64,000 nt of DNA. Source: Streptococcus mitis. GTDB taxonomy: Bacteria > Bacillota > Bacilli > Lactobacillales > Streptococcaceae. The notes under the pieces are model-generated. The model saw only the letters and a list, made by a program, of their open reading frames with translations. It ran no database searches and was not told where the DNA came from. The stretch lies in the NCBI RefSeq assembly GCF_000722685.1, contig NZ_JPFV01000012.1, forward strand, positions 124,001 through 188,000, in the 5' to 3' direction. Below, piece by piece: positions 27,032-34,846 of this stretch (positions are counted from its first letter, which is position 1; each line of letters starts with the position of its first letter). A program made the translations under genes and the position numbers.

Positions 27032-27865
27032 TTAACTCCATTCTATACTTGAAACCACCGGACAGTAAAATTTGCTAGTATCCTTATCTGAAATACATTT
27101 TAGAAAGCCTTTGACATACTTATCCATTGCTACTGTTACAGAACAAGTTTCTTTACCGTAACGAATCTTTGCATTTAATGTATCTGTTAGCGCCAAGCGA
27201 AACTCGTACTTCAAATACTCTTCATCTCGTAAATTTTGATAGACCCAGACATCGATAATCTGCCTAAAAGGTTCCATTAGATCATCAACCAAGTTAAATT
27301 GATTATATTCATTCTTATGAAAAATTCCTATTAAGGGATTTAACCCATACCCAGAAATAATACGTGCCATCTGCGCTCTCATGATTGCATAACCATAATT
27401 TAGTCCAGCATTGATAACATCCGTTTCCTGTTGTGTAAGACGTACGAATTTCTTTCCAAATAATTCATTGAAATAAACTTTTGCAGCATGGCCTTCACGA
27501 TTGGTTTTATCTCCATATTCAATATGATCTTTATAGTCTGCTAATAATTGAATGCAATCAATATTTTTCTCAAACATTGCAAGAACATCTTGCTGATTGT
27601 TTATTTTAAAATAGGTTACTATTTGCCATAATTTATCTTTTTGCTCCTGCGTCCACAATAATTGCTCCTGTAATTTTTTATAGGCTCTAAAATGGCCATT
27701 TTGAGAATGGTAAATTCCTGTAGGCAAATGCTCATTATCACAGACAATCAAGGCAATATTATACTTACTTAAAGCACTTAATAATCTTAAAGTTACAACA
27801 GTCTCCCCTCCTTCTGCCACAATAATAGAAATATCACTCAGTGGGATAACATATTCTTGACCCAT
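27032..27865 (-). CDS. cas1: CRISPR-associated integrase Cas1
   Basis: 277-residue integrase that inserts new spacers at the leader. The N-terminal beta domain (VIPLSDISIIVAEGGETVVT) is followed by the helical catalytic domain. Candidate metal ligands are the glutamate or aspartate in QETDVINAGLNYGYAIM, the histidine of GIFHKNEYNQF and the glutamate of DLMEPFRQ. It begins 92 bp after the tracrRNA terminator, and the start MGQEYVIPL is preceded by a weak ribosome site. Normal length for subtype II-A. Confidence 0.96.
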   Translation of the reverse strand: MGQEYVIPLSDISIIVAEGGETVVTLRLLSALSKYNIALIVCDNEHLPTGIYHSQNGHFRAYKKLQEQLLWTQEQKDKLWQIVTYFKINNQQDVLAMFEKNIDCIQLLADYKDHIEYGDKTNREGHAAKVYFNELFGKKFVRLTQQETDVINAGLNYGYAIMRAQMARIISGYGLNPLIGIFHKNEYNQFNLVDDLMEPFRQIIDVWVYQNLRDEEYLKYEFRLALTDTLNAKIRYGKETCSVTVAMDKYVKGFLKCISDKDTSKFYCPVVSSIEWS

Positions 27866-27956
27866 TTTTTAATTAGAAGATTATCTAACTTCAATTTCAT
27901 TTTTTCACTCTGACAGACATGCACAATTCTCCAAGTCATCGTATTTTCCTCTTTCC

Positions 27957-28063
27957 CAAAACGAAAACACCCAGCCATAAATGACAGGGTGTTGAATTCG
28001 GCATGAAGCCTTATCTTTGTAGCTTCTGCAAGATTTAAGTAACTGTGCAAGGCGTCCCTTGCA
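27957..28063 (-). ncRNA. tracrRNA
   Basis: On the minus strand CACAGTTACTTAAATCTTG is the anti-repeat, complementary to the array repeat. It is followed by the nexus region GAAGCTACAAAGATAAGGC, TTCATGCCG, and a terminator AACACCCTGTCATTTATGGC/TGGGTGTTTTCG. The promoter is TTGCAA (28098-28093), 17 bp, TATAAT (28075-28070), predicting a start near 28063. The layout closely follows the S. thermophilus CRISPR1 tracrRNA and lies between cas9 and cas1. Exact ends need RNA data. Confidence 0.93.
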
Positions 28064-28116
28064 GTTACTATTATAATACATTGTAAAAGCATTTGCAACT
28101 CTTTTTTAAATATTTT

Positions 28117-31100
28117 TTAAAATTTGAGTTTTGGTTTCTCACCCTCTTTTTTGATAAAATGTTTATTACCCAAAACATCTGTTTTAATTTTATAAATAGA
28201 GAGTCCTTTCTTTCTCAATCCTTTTAAACAGCGACCATTAGATGTCGTATTAAACACTTTAATTCTTTCTTTGCCTTCAAAATTTCCTTTATAATAAGGT
28301 TTTAATTCTACATAGTGTTTTTGGTTTGGCATTGTTCTAGATAAGAACCTAAAAATTTGTTCCTCCTTAATTTCCGTATCCTTAATCAAAAGCAAGTCAT
28401 TTTTATATAAGGTAAATTTAAATTCTGAGTGCTCGCTCACTCCTTCTTTTTCTTTAATTTCATTATATTTATCAATAGTTATAGAATAAGTTCCAGTCTT
28501 CTTTTCAAATTGTAAATCTGCATATTTTAATCCAAGCAACTCATACTTCTCCGTCTGATGATTAAAATAGACATCTGTTCTCCAAGGATTTAATTGACGT
28601 AGGATTACTTTATTTTTACTATTAGAAGGAGTTATGTTAATAAATGATTCAGGAATATTTTTATCATAATATTTTAGACTTTTAATTTCTGGTCCATTGC
28701 CTTTTTTACTGTACTTACGGATTGGTCCATTTTCTTGTTTGTATTTCTCAAAAGGATTACAAGAAACTTCTTTATTCTTCTCATTAAATTCTTTTGAAGG
28801 ATAGGTTCTTAGAATCTCTTCAATTACCTTTTCAAACGTCTGAGGATCTTTGTGATACATTAAGAATTTACTCTTGTCTTTATTGTAAATTTTAATGAAA
28901 GCATCATATCCCGATTGACTATAGATATCTTTAATCTTACCTAAAACATAAGTTTCTTCAGACTTATCTTTATCCAACTTTGTTTTTCTTGTTGCGTAAA
29001 TAGTAGCGTCTGAAATTTTTCGATTGAATTTTGAATCTACTTGATAAGAAAATAGTATACTATCCTCAAACTTCTTGCTACGCAATGTATCAACAAAATG
29101 ATCATAAGGAGCTTTAAACACTAACTCTTTGTATTCATCATCAGTTAATGAAATAATTTCTCCAGTCTCTGAATCAACAAACTGTCCTTCTTTATAAGAA
29201 ATCAGAGGATTATTCTGTTTTTTCCATAATCTTAATTGACTCGAAGCGGCAATAATTAAGGCATCAACAGCATGATGATGGTAAGTCTCACGAGACTTTT
29301 CAAGTCCCCACTTTCTTCGTAGCTGAGAGGTAAATTGTCCACGTACCACCGAAATAGTTGTATCGAATTTATGAGCTTTGTAAAAATCTTGTAGAGTGTT
29401 TAGAACAACTCGAGAGGAATATCGAGTATCAACTAAATTCCGTTCGATAAACTTCTGCTTCACTTCAATTTTACTAATGTCTTCTTCCGTTAAAAGGTAA
29501 TCTTTCTTTTTATTACCTAATGATTTAGAATCTTTTACATATGATTTAAACTCACGATATGACCAAGCATCATCCATACTGTCTAATGCCTGAAACGGTG
29601 TTCGCTGCCCCTTCTCCTGGTTTGCTGTAGCTAGAACCAATACTTTATTAGATAGACTATCATCAAACGATAAAGATAGAGGTAAAATATGATCAATTTC
29701 GTACTTGTACTGATTGTGAATTAAATCTGAAATTGGAATATTCTTCCCAGTATAGAGACACTTCTCTCCCTGCTGGTGCCATAAACGAACCTTAGTAGCC
29801 AATTCCTTATGCCCATGAAAAATACTATCTGGTAACTCTTTTTCCCCATTGTATTGGAATGCAGCCTTTTCCATAGCAGCATTTTTCTCATCATGGTTTG
29901 CCTTTTGACGTTTTATATAATCTTTCTTAGCCTCTTCTTCGTTATTTTCTCGCGCCATTTCGATAACAATATTATCAAAGATACCATATTTTTTAGTTGC
30001 TTCGTTGATTATCTTTATGGCCTGTCTGACAGATTTTGCTACCACAGGATTATAGATTTCTTCTGTTACTTCTTGTTCATCAATATACTTAGTTCTTTTT
30101 GATGTTTCTTTAAATTTTTGTTTACCCAATCGTGTTAGAATTGCCATCTGCTCTTCTGAAGTTTCATAGAGTTCTGGTATCAATTCCATCATGAGTTTAA
30201 GAGAAAAATTATGCCATCCCTTACTAAATAAACTACTATTATTTTTTCTAAATTGAACCAATTCAAGTATTTGGTCTTGACTAAAAGAATCCCTTAACTT
30301 TGTATTAATCGCTTCTTCTATACCTTCTCGTTCAGTATTTAGAGTTAAAACATGAGCAAGCTCATCTAGAACTTCTCTAGAAAATTCTCCAACTGAAATT
30401 GTTTCTAGCGACTGCATTTTTCGATAGACTTCAAAAGTATGCATTTCAGGTTTATTTTTTACATCAACTCGATAACCACGTATCTGATCTACTGAAGCAT
30501 CAATCATTTTAGCAATGTATTTCAATAAGGTTGAAGCCCCTAATGTTTTCGCCGACTTTGCATATTCAACGATTGTTTTCTTTTGTTCCTCACTCAGTTT
30601 CTTGGTCTCTGTAGGAACTGTTAAATTATTTAAATCATTTAGCAAATTAAACTCTTGAGCAGTATAGGAAGCTTTAGAAGCTCTGTATTTCTCAGGATAA
30701 AATGTACATTTACCGATTAAAATACCAAAAATATTATCTAAGGTAGTACCATCAGTTCGAAAACGTCCATAATCTGTTCGTGATTTTTCATTACCTGGTC
30801 CATGATAGTATTTTCTTTTACCCGTAAGAATTGTTAAATAATCAGCTATAAACTCATCCATAATCTGATTATTATATTCTTGCTGTTTTCTTAGAATTCT
30901 TTCAGCTTCTTTTTTATATGCAGATGTTGAAAAAACATTGATTAATCGGCGCTTCTCACCATTTTCCACAACAGTGAAATCCCCCCTTACCTGACCATAT
31001 TTTTCGAAACGCTCTAGTTGAATTTGACCAGGCGTTTGTTCAGCAAGTAATTTTCTATTTTCCTCAACTGCCTTACCATAATCAGAAGAAACTGCACCAC

Positions 31101-31485
31101 CATCCTCAGAAGCATCATCTAAATAGCTAATTCCACGTCTCTTAACAATGTTCTTTAAAGCAATGAACAATTCTTCATTCGTTAGTTGCTGATTCAATCC
31201 ATTTACACGAAGTCGATATGGATTAAGATTAATGGATACCTTAGAAAAATCAGTTAACAAATCATAGTATTCAAATAGATCCTTAAGTCGAACACTACGA
31301 TGTTTTTTCCTATGATTTAATCGTCTACCTTGTCTACTGCTTCTTCTTACAACATTATTATCTGCAGTTGCAGCTGGGAAAATACGAGAATTCGCATGAA
31401 TAATCTCACCAGTATCTTTATTTAGAATACCTACACCTACTGATCCAATACCAATATCTAAACCTAAAACTAAACCATTCATCAT
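28117..31485 (-). CDS. cas9: Cas9 endonuclease (St1Cas9 type)
   Basis: RNA-guided DNA endonuclease of about 1,122 residues, the compact size of S. thermophilus CRISPR1 Cas9 rather than the 1,370-residue S. pyogenes type. RuvC-I reads LVLGLDIGIGSVGVG with the catalytic aspartate near residue 9-10. The arginine-rich bridge helix reads RQGRRLNHRKKHRSVRLKDL. RuvC-II reads IVIEMARENNEE. The HNH domain reads EIDHILPLSLSFDDS with the catalytic histidine near residue 600. RuvC-III reads HHHAVDALIIAAS. Everything needed for cleavage appears intact. The start is set at ATG 31485 with AGGAG upstream (31482 is an alternative); a TATAAT lies at 31564-31559. The PAM is expected to resemble NNAGAAW by analogy only. 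Confidence 0.97.
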   Translation of the reverse strand: MMNGLVLGLDIGIGSVGVGILNKDTGEIIHANSRIFPAATADNNVVRRSSRQGRRLNHRKKHRSVRLKDLFEYYDLLTDFSKVSINLNPYRLRVNGLNQQLTNEELFIALKNIVKRRGISYLDDASEDGGAVSSDYGKAVEENRKLLAEQTPGQIQLERFEKYGQVRGDFTVVENGEKRRLINVFSTSAYKKEAERILRKQQEYNNQIMDEFIADYLTILTGKRKYYHGPGNEKSRTDYGRFRTDGTTLDNIFGILIGKCTFYPEKYRASKASYTAQEFNLLNDLNNLTVPTETKKLSEEQKKTIVEYAKSAKTLGASTLLKYIAKMIDASVDQIRGYRVDVKNKPEMHTFEVYRKMQSLETISVGEFSREVLDELAHVLTLNTEREGIEEAINTKLRDSFSQDQILELVQFRKNNSSLFSKGWHNFSLKLMMELIPELYETSEEQMAILTRLGKQKFKETSKRTKYIDEQEVTEEIYNPVVAKSVRQAIKIINEATKKYGIFDNIVIEMARENNEEEAKKDYIKRQKANHDEKNAAMEKAAFQYNGEKELPDSIFHGHKELATKVRLWHQQGEKCLYTGKNIPISDLIHNQYKYEIDHILPLSLSFDDSLSNKVLVLATANQEKGQRTPFQALDSMDDAWSYREFKSYVKDSKSLGNKKKDYLLTEEDISKIEVKQKFIERNLVDTRYSSRVVLNTLQDFYKAHKFDTTISVVRGQFTSQLRRKWGLEKSRETYHHHAVDALIIAASSQLRLWKKQNNPLISYKEGQFVDSETGEIISLTDDEYKELVFKAPYDHFVDTLRSKKFEDSILFSYQVDSKFNRKISDATIYATRKTKLDKDKSEETYVLGKIKDIYSQSGYDAFIKIYNKDKSKFLMYHKDPQTFEKVIEEILRTYPSKEFNEKNKEVSCNPFEKYKQENGPIRKYSKKGNGPEIKSLKYYDKNIPESFINITPSNSKNKVILRQLNPWRTDVYFNHQTEKYELLGLKYADLQFEKKTGTYSITIDKYNEIKEKEGVSEHSEFKFTLYKNDLLLIKDTEIKEEQIFRFLSRTMPNQKHYVELKPYYKGNFEGKERIKVFNTTSNGRCLKGLRKKGLSIYKIKTDVLGNKHFIKKEGEKPKLKF

Positions 31486-31699
31486 TACACTCCTAACCAA
31501 TCATCATATTAATTAAATTTTACTCTTTACTTCCTAAAAAATCAAATCATTATCTACAATTATATGGAACATTTTTCTCTATCTTTGTGATAACTATATC
31601 TCTTAACTTCAATCATTCCGTACAAAAAAATAAATATATAAAAATATTTTTGAAGATACATTTAGTCCAAAAATATTTTAAAAACCTTCATCAAAACTT

Positions 31700-31957
31700 T
31701 TGACTTCCTTTCTAGGCCATGATACGATATAATCAAGATAAGAAACTTAAACAAAAGACTGTATTCCCTAACTTGGAAAGGTAATAGATAATATTCCTGA
31801 AGCAGTAACTGCTGTTGTAAGTCTAGTGACCGTCATACAGTAGCAAGGCAAAACAAAAAGCGTAAACCCGAGTCCCGCAAAAGAAAAGGTAAACGCTAAG
31901 AGGTAGGGGTGAAAGCCCCTCATACCTCTATTTTATCAAACGAAAAGAGGAAAAACA
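31700..31957 (+). other. Promoter and structured leader of the small peptide/HTH unit
   Basis: TTGACT (31700-31705), 17 bp, TACGAT (31723-31728), with a second TATAAT at 31728-31733, starts a plus-strand transcript divergent from cas9. The roughly 220-nt leader holds AGCAGTAACTGCT (a small hairpin) and a strong hairpin AGAGGTAGGGG...CCCC...TACCTCT (31899-31929) just before the ribosome site GAAAAGAGG. No open frame is seen in the leader. The 200 bp between the cas9 start and 31700 hold only the AT-rich cas9 promoter region. Confidence 0.55.
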
Positions 31958-32032
31958 ATGGTTAGTGCAATAGCTATTTTTATAATTGCAATCAATATAT
32001 ACATTTATCTAAAAAATAAAAAGGACAAGTAG
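31958..32032 (+). CDS. 24-residue hydrophobic peptide, type I toxin-like
   Basis: Small frame with ATG at 31958 and AGAGG upstream. It encodes MVSAIAIFIIAINIYIY followed by the charged tail LKNKKDK: one membrane helix of about 16 residues and a lysine-rich C-terminus. This is the architecture of type I toxins such as the Fst/Ldr classes, but I recognise no specific family. It ends two bases before the ATG of the next frame. A long structured leader precedes it, also typical of such toxins. Function as a toxin is inference. Confidence 0.5.
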   Translation: MVSAIAIFIIAINIYIYLKNKKDK

Positions 32033-32033
32033 G

Positions 32034-32201
32034 ATGAGAAAAGATATTCAATAATTATTAAACAGTTCTGCTATTTCGCAAGGTGTCGGTGTACCATTGA
32101 CTACCGTTTCTGACCTCAGAAAAAGAAAAACAAGCATGGACAAAATAGCGCTTCTAACAGCAGAAAAACTTTATGAATTTGCTACATCTGATAAGCAGTG
32201 A
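32034..32201 (+). pseudogene. Small HTH protein gene with an in-frame stop
   Basis: ATG 32034 gives MRKDIQ, a TAA, and then, in the same frame, LLNSSAISQGVGVPLTTVSD, RKRKTSMDK and ALLTAEKLYEF up to a TGA at 32201. The segment has the pattern of a short Xre-like helix-turn-helix (SQ..GVPLTTVSDLRKRKTS), as seen in small antitoxin or phage regulators of about 55 residues. The TAA probably replaces CAA, AAA or GAA. Either it is dead, or a shorter product begins internally. It follows the hydrophobic peptide by one base. Confidence 0.55.
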
Positions 32202-32222
32202 TTTTGGCCACTGCTTTTATTT
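32193..32222 (+). terminator. Terminator of the peptide/HTH unit
   Basis: AAGCAGTG and CACTGCTT form an 8-bp stem followed by TTATTTTT. Beyond it, 32223-32346 is AT-rich without features. Confidence 0.7.
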
Positions 32223-32354
32223 TTAACAAAATACCGTTTTTAATAAAAACTAACACTTTTTCGCTTCCTACTCTTTATACAAATACTTATTTGAATAATA
32301 GAATTAAGTTTTGATTTCTAATCACTCAAAGCACATTTTTTTGAATAAAAAATC

Positions 32355-32470
32355 GCCAAATACATCACTAAAACAAATGACGAATCTGGCGTTGCCCATG
32401 CTATTCGTACATGGGTACTGTAAAAGGAAAGAATAATAGACGAAAACCGCTCGGCTGAGCGGTTTTTGAT
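32355..32470 (+). repeat. Direct repeat, right copy (HAD gene 3' end and terminator)
   Basis: Encodes the same C-terminal residues (AKYITKTNDESG...TWVL, stop) as the complete HAD gene and the same terminator core CCGCTCGGCTGAGCGG, yet no HAD gene precedes it. It therefore marks the right junction of the inserted segment and would be the original gene end, or the incoming copy, depending on the direction of the event. Confidence 0.9.
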
Positions 32471-32480
32471 ATATAATTAT

Positions 32481-32552
32481 TGCCCCCTGCAGGAATCGAA
32501 CCTGCAACTACTCCTTAGGAGGGAGTTGTTATATCCATTGAACTAAGGGAGC
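32481..32552 (-). tRNA. tRNA-Arg (anticodon CCU)
   Basis: On the minus strand the acceptor GCTCCCT pairs with AGGGGGC, with discriminator A at 32481. The anticodon arm is ACTCC-CTCCTAA-GGAGT (anticodon CCT) and the T arm is GCAGGTTCGATTCCTGC. 72 nt; CCA is not encoded. It lies between the right direct repeat of the CRISPR island and rplS. Confidence 0.95.
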
Positions 32553-32557
32553 TAGAT

Positions 32558-32586
32558 AAAAACTCTGCTGAATGAGCAGAGTTTTT
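32558..32586 (-). terminator. Terminator of rplS
   Basis: AAAACTCTGCT and AGCAGAGTTTT form an 11-bp perfect stem around GAATG, with T runs on both strands, just after the rplS stop. Confidence 0.85.
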
Positions 32587-32594
32587 TAGTCGAA

Positions 32595-32942
32595 TTAACG
32601 ACGGATTTCTTTGATACGAGCTGCTTTACCTTGAAGAGCACGCAAGTAGTACAATTTCGCACGACGTACTTTACCGTAACGAACAACTTCGATTTTTTCA
32701 ACACGTGGAGTGTGGATTGGGAAGATACGCTCAACACCTACACCGTTAGAGATTTTACGAACTGTGTAGTTTTCTGAGATGCCAGCACCTTTACGTGCGA
32801 TAACAACACCTTCAAAAATCTGGATACGTTCACGGTTACCTTCGACAACTTTCGCGTGTACACGAACAGTGTCACCAGGACGGAATGATGGGATATCTGT
32901 ACGAAGTTGACCTTCAGTCAAGCTTTGGATTAATGGATTCAT
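32595..32942 (-). CDS. rplS: Ribosomal protein bL19
   Basis: 115 residues: [20 protein letters not shown] start, [21 protein letters not shown] and [21 protein letters not shown], ending AARIKEIRR. Standard length. It binds 23S rRNA at the subunit interface. AGGAG precedes the ATG. The promoter and leader upstream are intact, although a conjugative element begins only some 15 bp beyond the -35 box. Confidence 0.98.
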
Positions 32943-32949
32943 TTTATTC

Positions 32950-33055
32950 TCCTATCTTTGTCAATCTTGAGGAATCTTCCTCAGCGGATAAACTGTATTT
33001 TTGTGCGTCCATTACACACAAGATACAGTTTACCAAATTTCCATAAAAAAGTAAA
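32950..33055 (-). promoter_or_regulatory. rplS promoter and L19 leader
   Basis: On the minus strand: TTTACT (33055-33050), 17 bp, TAAACT (33032-33027). The transcript then has AACTGTATCTTGTGTG...CACAAAAATACAGTTTATCC, a long hairpin with arms around 32990-33028, followed by GAGGAA..TTCCTC, which fits the conserved L19 leader of Firmicutes used for autoregulation. Confidence 0.7.
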
Positions 33056-33059
33056 GAAA

Positions 33060-33080
33060 TTTACAACAGAATGTTTGTGT
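33060..33080. other. Probable left end of the conjugative element (junction region)
   Basis: TnGBS-type elements insert about 15-17 bp upstream of the -35 box of housekeeping promoters. The rplS -35 starts at 33055, so the junction is expected near 33071. Sequence to the left is rplS promoter; to the right, element DNA. The terminal inverted repeat could not be verified because the right end is outside the window. Confidence 0.45.
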
Positions 33081-33158
33081 CTATTTTTTTGAGGTAGTAA
33101 AAAAATACATCAAAAACGGAAATGTAAAAACAAGGCTAAACAATTCACTTGCTCAGCC

Positions 33159-33187
33159 TTGACATCTACTAAAATTTCTGATAGTAT
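33159..33187 (+). promoter_or_regulatory. Strong plus-strand promoter inside the element end
   Basis: TTGACA (33159-33164), exactly 17 bp, TAGTAT (33182-33187). A 7-bp inverted repeat CAAGGCT/AGCCTTG (33131-33137 and 33155-33161) overlaps the -35 and could be an operator. Confidence 0.65.
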
Positions 33188-33193
33188 TAATCT

Positions 33194-33257
33194 TACTGAT
33201 AAACAAGTCCCAATTGTTTATCTTTATGAGAGGTACGTTGCTGCGTGCCTCTTTTTT
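33194..33257 (+). ncRNA. Candidate ~60-nt small RNA
   Basis: Downstream of the promoter at 33159 the RNA would contain hairpin 1 GATAAACAA-gtcccaa-TTGTTTATC (9 perfect pairs, 33198-33222) and hairpin 2 AGAGGTACG-ttgctg-CGTGCCTCT (33229-33252, one wobble), followed by a run of T to 33257. The promoter, two stems and intrinsic terminator leave no room for a protein. It is convergent with the transposase gene (minus strand, ending 33322). Function unknown; regulation of the element is a guess. Confidence 0.55.
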
Positions 33258-33321
33258 ATTGATAAGATTATTATACAATTTTTATTACTATAAGTCAAGA
33301 GTTTACTGATTTTATGACATC

Positions 33322-34716
33322 TTATTTATTGATTTTTTTGCCTGCAAATCGTTGTTTATCTCTCTGTTTTCGGCCCTTCCAAGAAGCATTTACAATCGCC
33401 CCTAAACTTCTTGGAGCTTGATCGATCTTTTTGCGTACTTTTGCACTACTCATTCCTTCTGAGTGGTATTTTTCATATTCATTTCTCCAATTACCAAAAA
33501 ATAAATCTCGCAGTTCTTGATTGTAAGACAACAAAATAAGATGGGACATAGCATCTGCATGATTTAATGACCAATACATTCCTCTATTTTTCATCCGATA
33601 ACTGATTTTACGATGCTGACTTTCCATAATTCCTAAACTTGCTGTATCTAGGTTCCTCTGTTCAGGAGGTTGCGTATATTTAAAATTTCCAAGGATTCTA
33701 TTCTTAAAAACCTTAAAAGTATCAATCTTCTTTTCGTTCTGATTAAGTAGGACGAGTGATTCTAGTGTATCAATAGCTGTGTTCAGTGTCTTCTTGCAAT
33801 GGCTATCTATGGCTTTCATAAATTGCTCTAGTAGCTCTACAGAATACGGTTTGACCAACTTTTTTATTTCTTTGTTTAGATGATATCGATCCCAAAAATG
33901 TTGATGATGCTTTATCCCTAGATCGTGTGATATTTCCTTAAATAAATGTGTAGTATATCCGTGACCCATATCTGAATTTGTCACAAGTAGAGTATCTGAC
34001 GTAATTTTAAAATGATTATAAATATAATCTACTACTCTTTTTCTTGCTGTTCGATTACTGGATGATACAATTTCGACCTTATTTTTTAAAATTTTCCTCT
34101 TTCCGTACACCTCCGTTCCGGTATGGATGACAAAATGAGATAACTCTTTATTCTGTTGTTCCTTTTCACGTCCACTGACCTTTATCCAGACACCATCTCC
34201 TTCAAGATAAATAACAGGAGCCTCAATTTTTTTGACAGGTACTTCATCGCTATAGAATCGATAATCTTCTTTCTCATTTAACAACTGACTTGCTAGCTTT
34301 ATTGCTTTTAACACCGTGTCTTTAGTGATATAAACCTGGTACATTAGTTCAATGACTTCCACTACTTTTCGATATGGTAACATTGTAGCTAGTTTAGTGA
34401 TCTGATATAGCAATTCTTTGGAATAGGCAATACGTTTCTCTAAACCTAATTTCTCATCTACTGGAATTCTACATTTCCCATTCTTATACCAGCGCCTTCT
34501 TGAAAAAGTTACCTGGCCAAACGTAAAAGTAACGGTTCTCTCAGCATAGTTTACAAATTTGTACCCTCTAGCTCTCATTGTGGGTGCGATATAGTTGTCA
34601 TAGTCACTTACAAATTTATGAAATTCTTGTAAATTTTTATCTTTAAATTTCTCTACAAATTCTCTTTCATCAATAATTTTTGTATCCAAAATAAAAACAC
34701 TCCCAACTAAAATCAT
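33322..34716 (-). CDS. ISLre2-type (UPF0236) DDE transposase of a TnGBS-like element
   Basis: 464 residues of the UPF0236/ISLre2 family: VNYAERTVTFTFGQVTFSRR start region, YLEGDGVWIKVSGRE with the first acidic residue, TNSDMGHGYTTHLFKEI with the second, and the C-terminal GIMESQHRKISYRMKNRGMYW with the catalytic glutamate. In TnGBS elements this family serves as the integrase of an ICE rather than of a simple IS, and no second end is seen directly after it, which supports that role here. A 10-bp inverted repeat AACTAAAATC/GATTTTAGTT (34705-34742) overlaps its start and may control it. Confidence 0.88.
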   Translation of the reverse strand: MILVGSVFILDTKIIDEREFVEKFKDKNLQEFHKFVSDYDNYIAPTMRARGYKFVNYAERTVTFTFGQVTFSRRRWYKNGKCRIPVDEKLGLEKRIAYSKELLYQITKLATMLPYRKVVEVIELMYQVYITKDTVLKAIKLASQLLNEKEDYRFYSDEVPVKKIEAPVIYLEGDGVWIKVSGREKEQQNKELSHFVIHTGTEVYGKRKILKNKVEIVSSSNRTARKRVVDYIYNHFKITSDTLLVTNSDMGHGYTTHLFKEISHDLGIKHHQHFWDRYHLNKEIKKLVKPYSVELLEQFMKAIDSHCKKTLNTAIDTLESLVLLNQNEKKIDTFKVFKNRILGNFKYTQPPEQRNLDTASLGIMESQHRKISYRMKNRGMYWSLNHADAMSHLILLSYNQELRDLFFGNWRNEYEKYHSEGMSSAKVRKKIDQAPRSLGAIVNASWKGRKQRDKQRFAGKKINK

Positions 34717-34779
34717 AATAAAAAAGTATAGAGATTTTAGTTCAGGAGTTCAAATATTTTTTGTCAGCAAAGATAAAAG

Positions 34780-34801
34780 CCTTCCCTTATTATTGGGAAG
34801 G
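34780..34801 (-). terminator. Terminator of the parA-RHH unit
   Basis: CCTTCCC and GGGAAGG around TTATTATT; on the minus strand it is followed by CTTTTAT, after the stop of the small RHH gene. Confidence 0.65.
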
Positions 34802-34811
34802 TTTCTTGATT

Positions 34812-34846
34812 ATAAATATAATTATGTTTATAGCTATAAACTTTCG
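34812..34846. repeat. AT-rich partition-type repeat, site 1
   Basis: TATAAATATAATTATGTTTATA near the 3' end of the RHH gene, a variant of the motif also found at 35,070-35,118 and 35,953-36,000. Confidence 0.45.

Noticed and set aside
27838..28098. 86-residue frame across the tracrRNA region
   Set aside because: It overlaps the tracrRNA promoter, anti-repeat and terminator on the same strand; no ribosome site; composition explained by the RNA gene.
33322..34716. Stand-alone insertion sequence
   Set aside because: No terminal repeats close around the transposase gene, and the adjacent ParA, relaxase and T4SS genes fit an ICE using this transposase.
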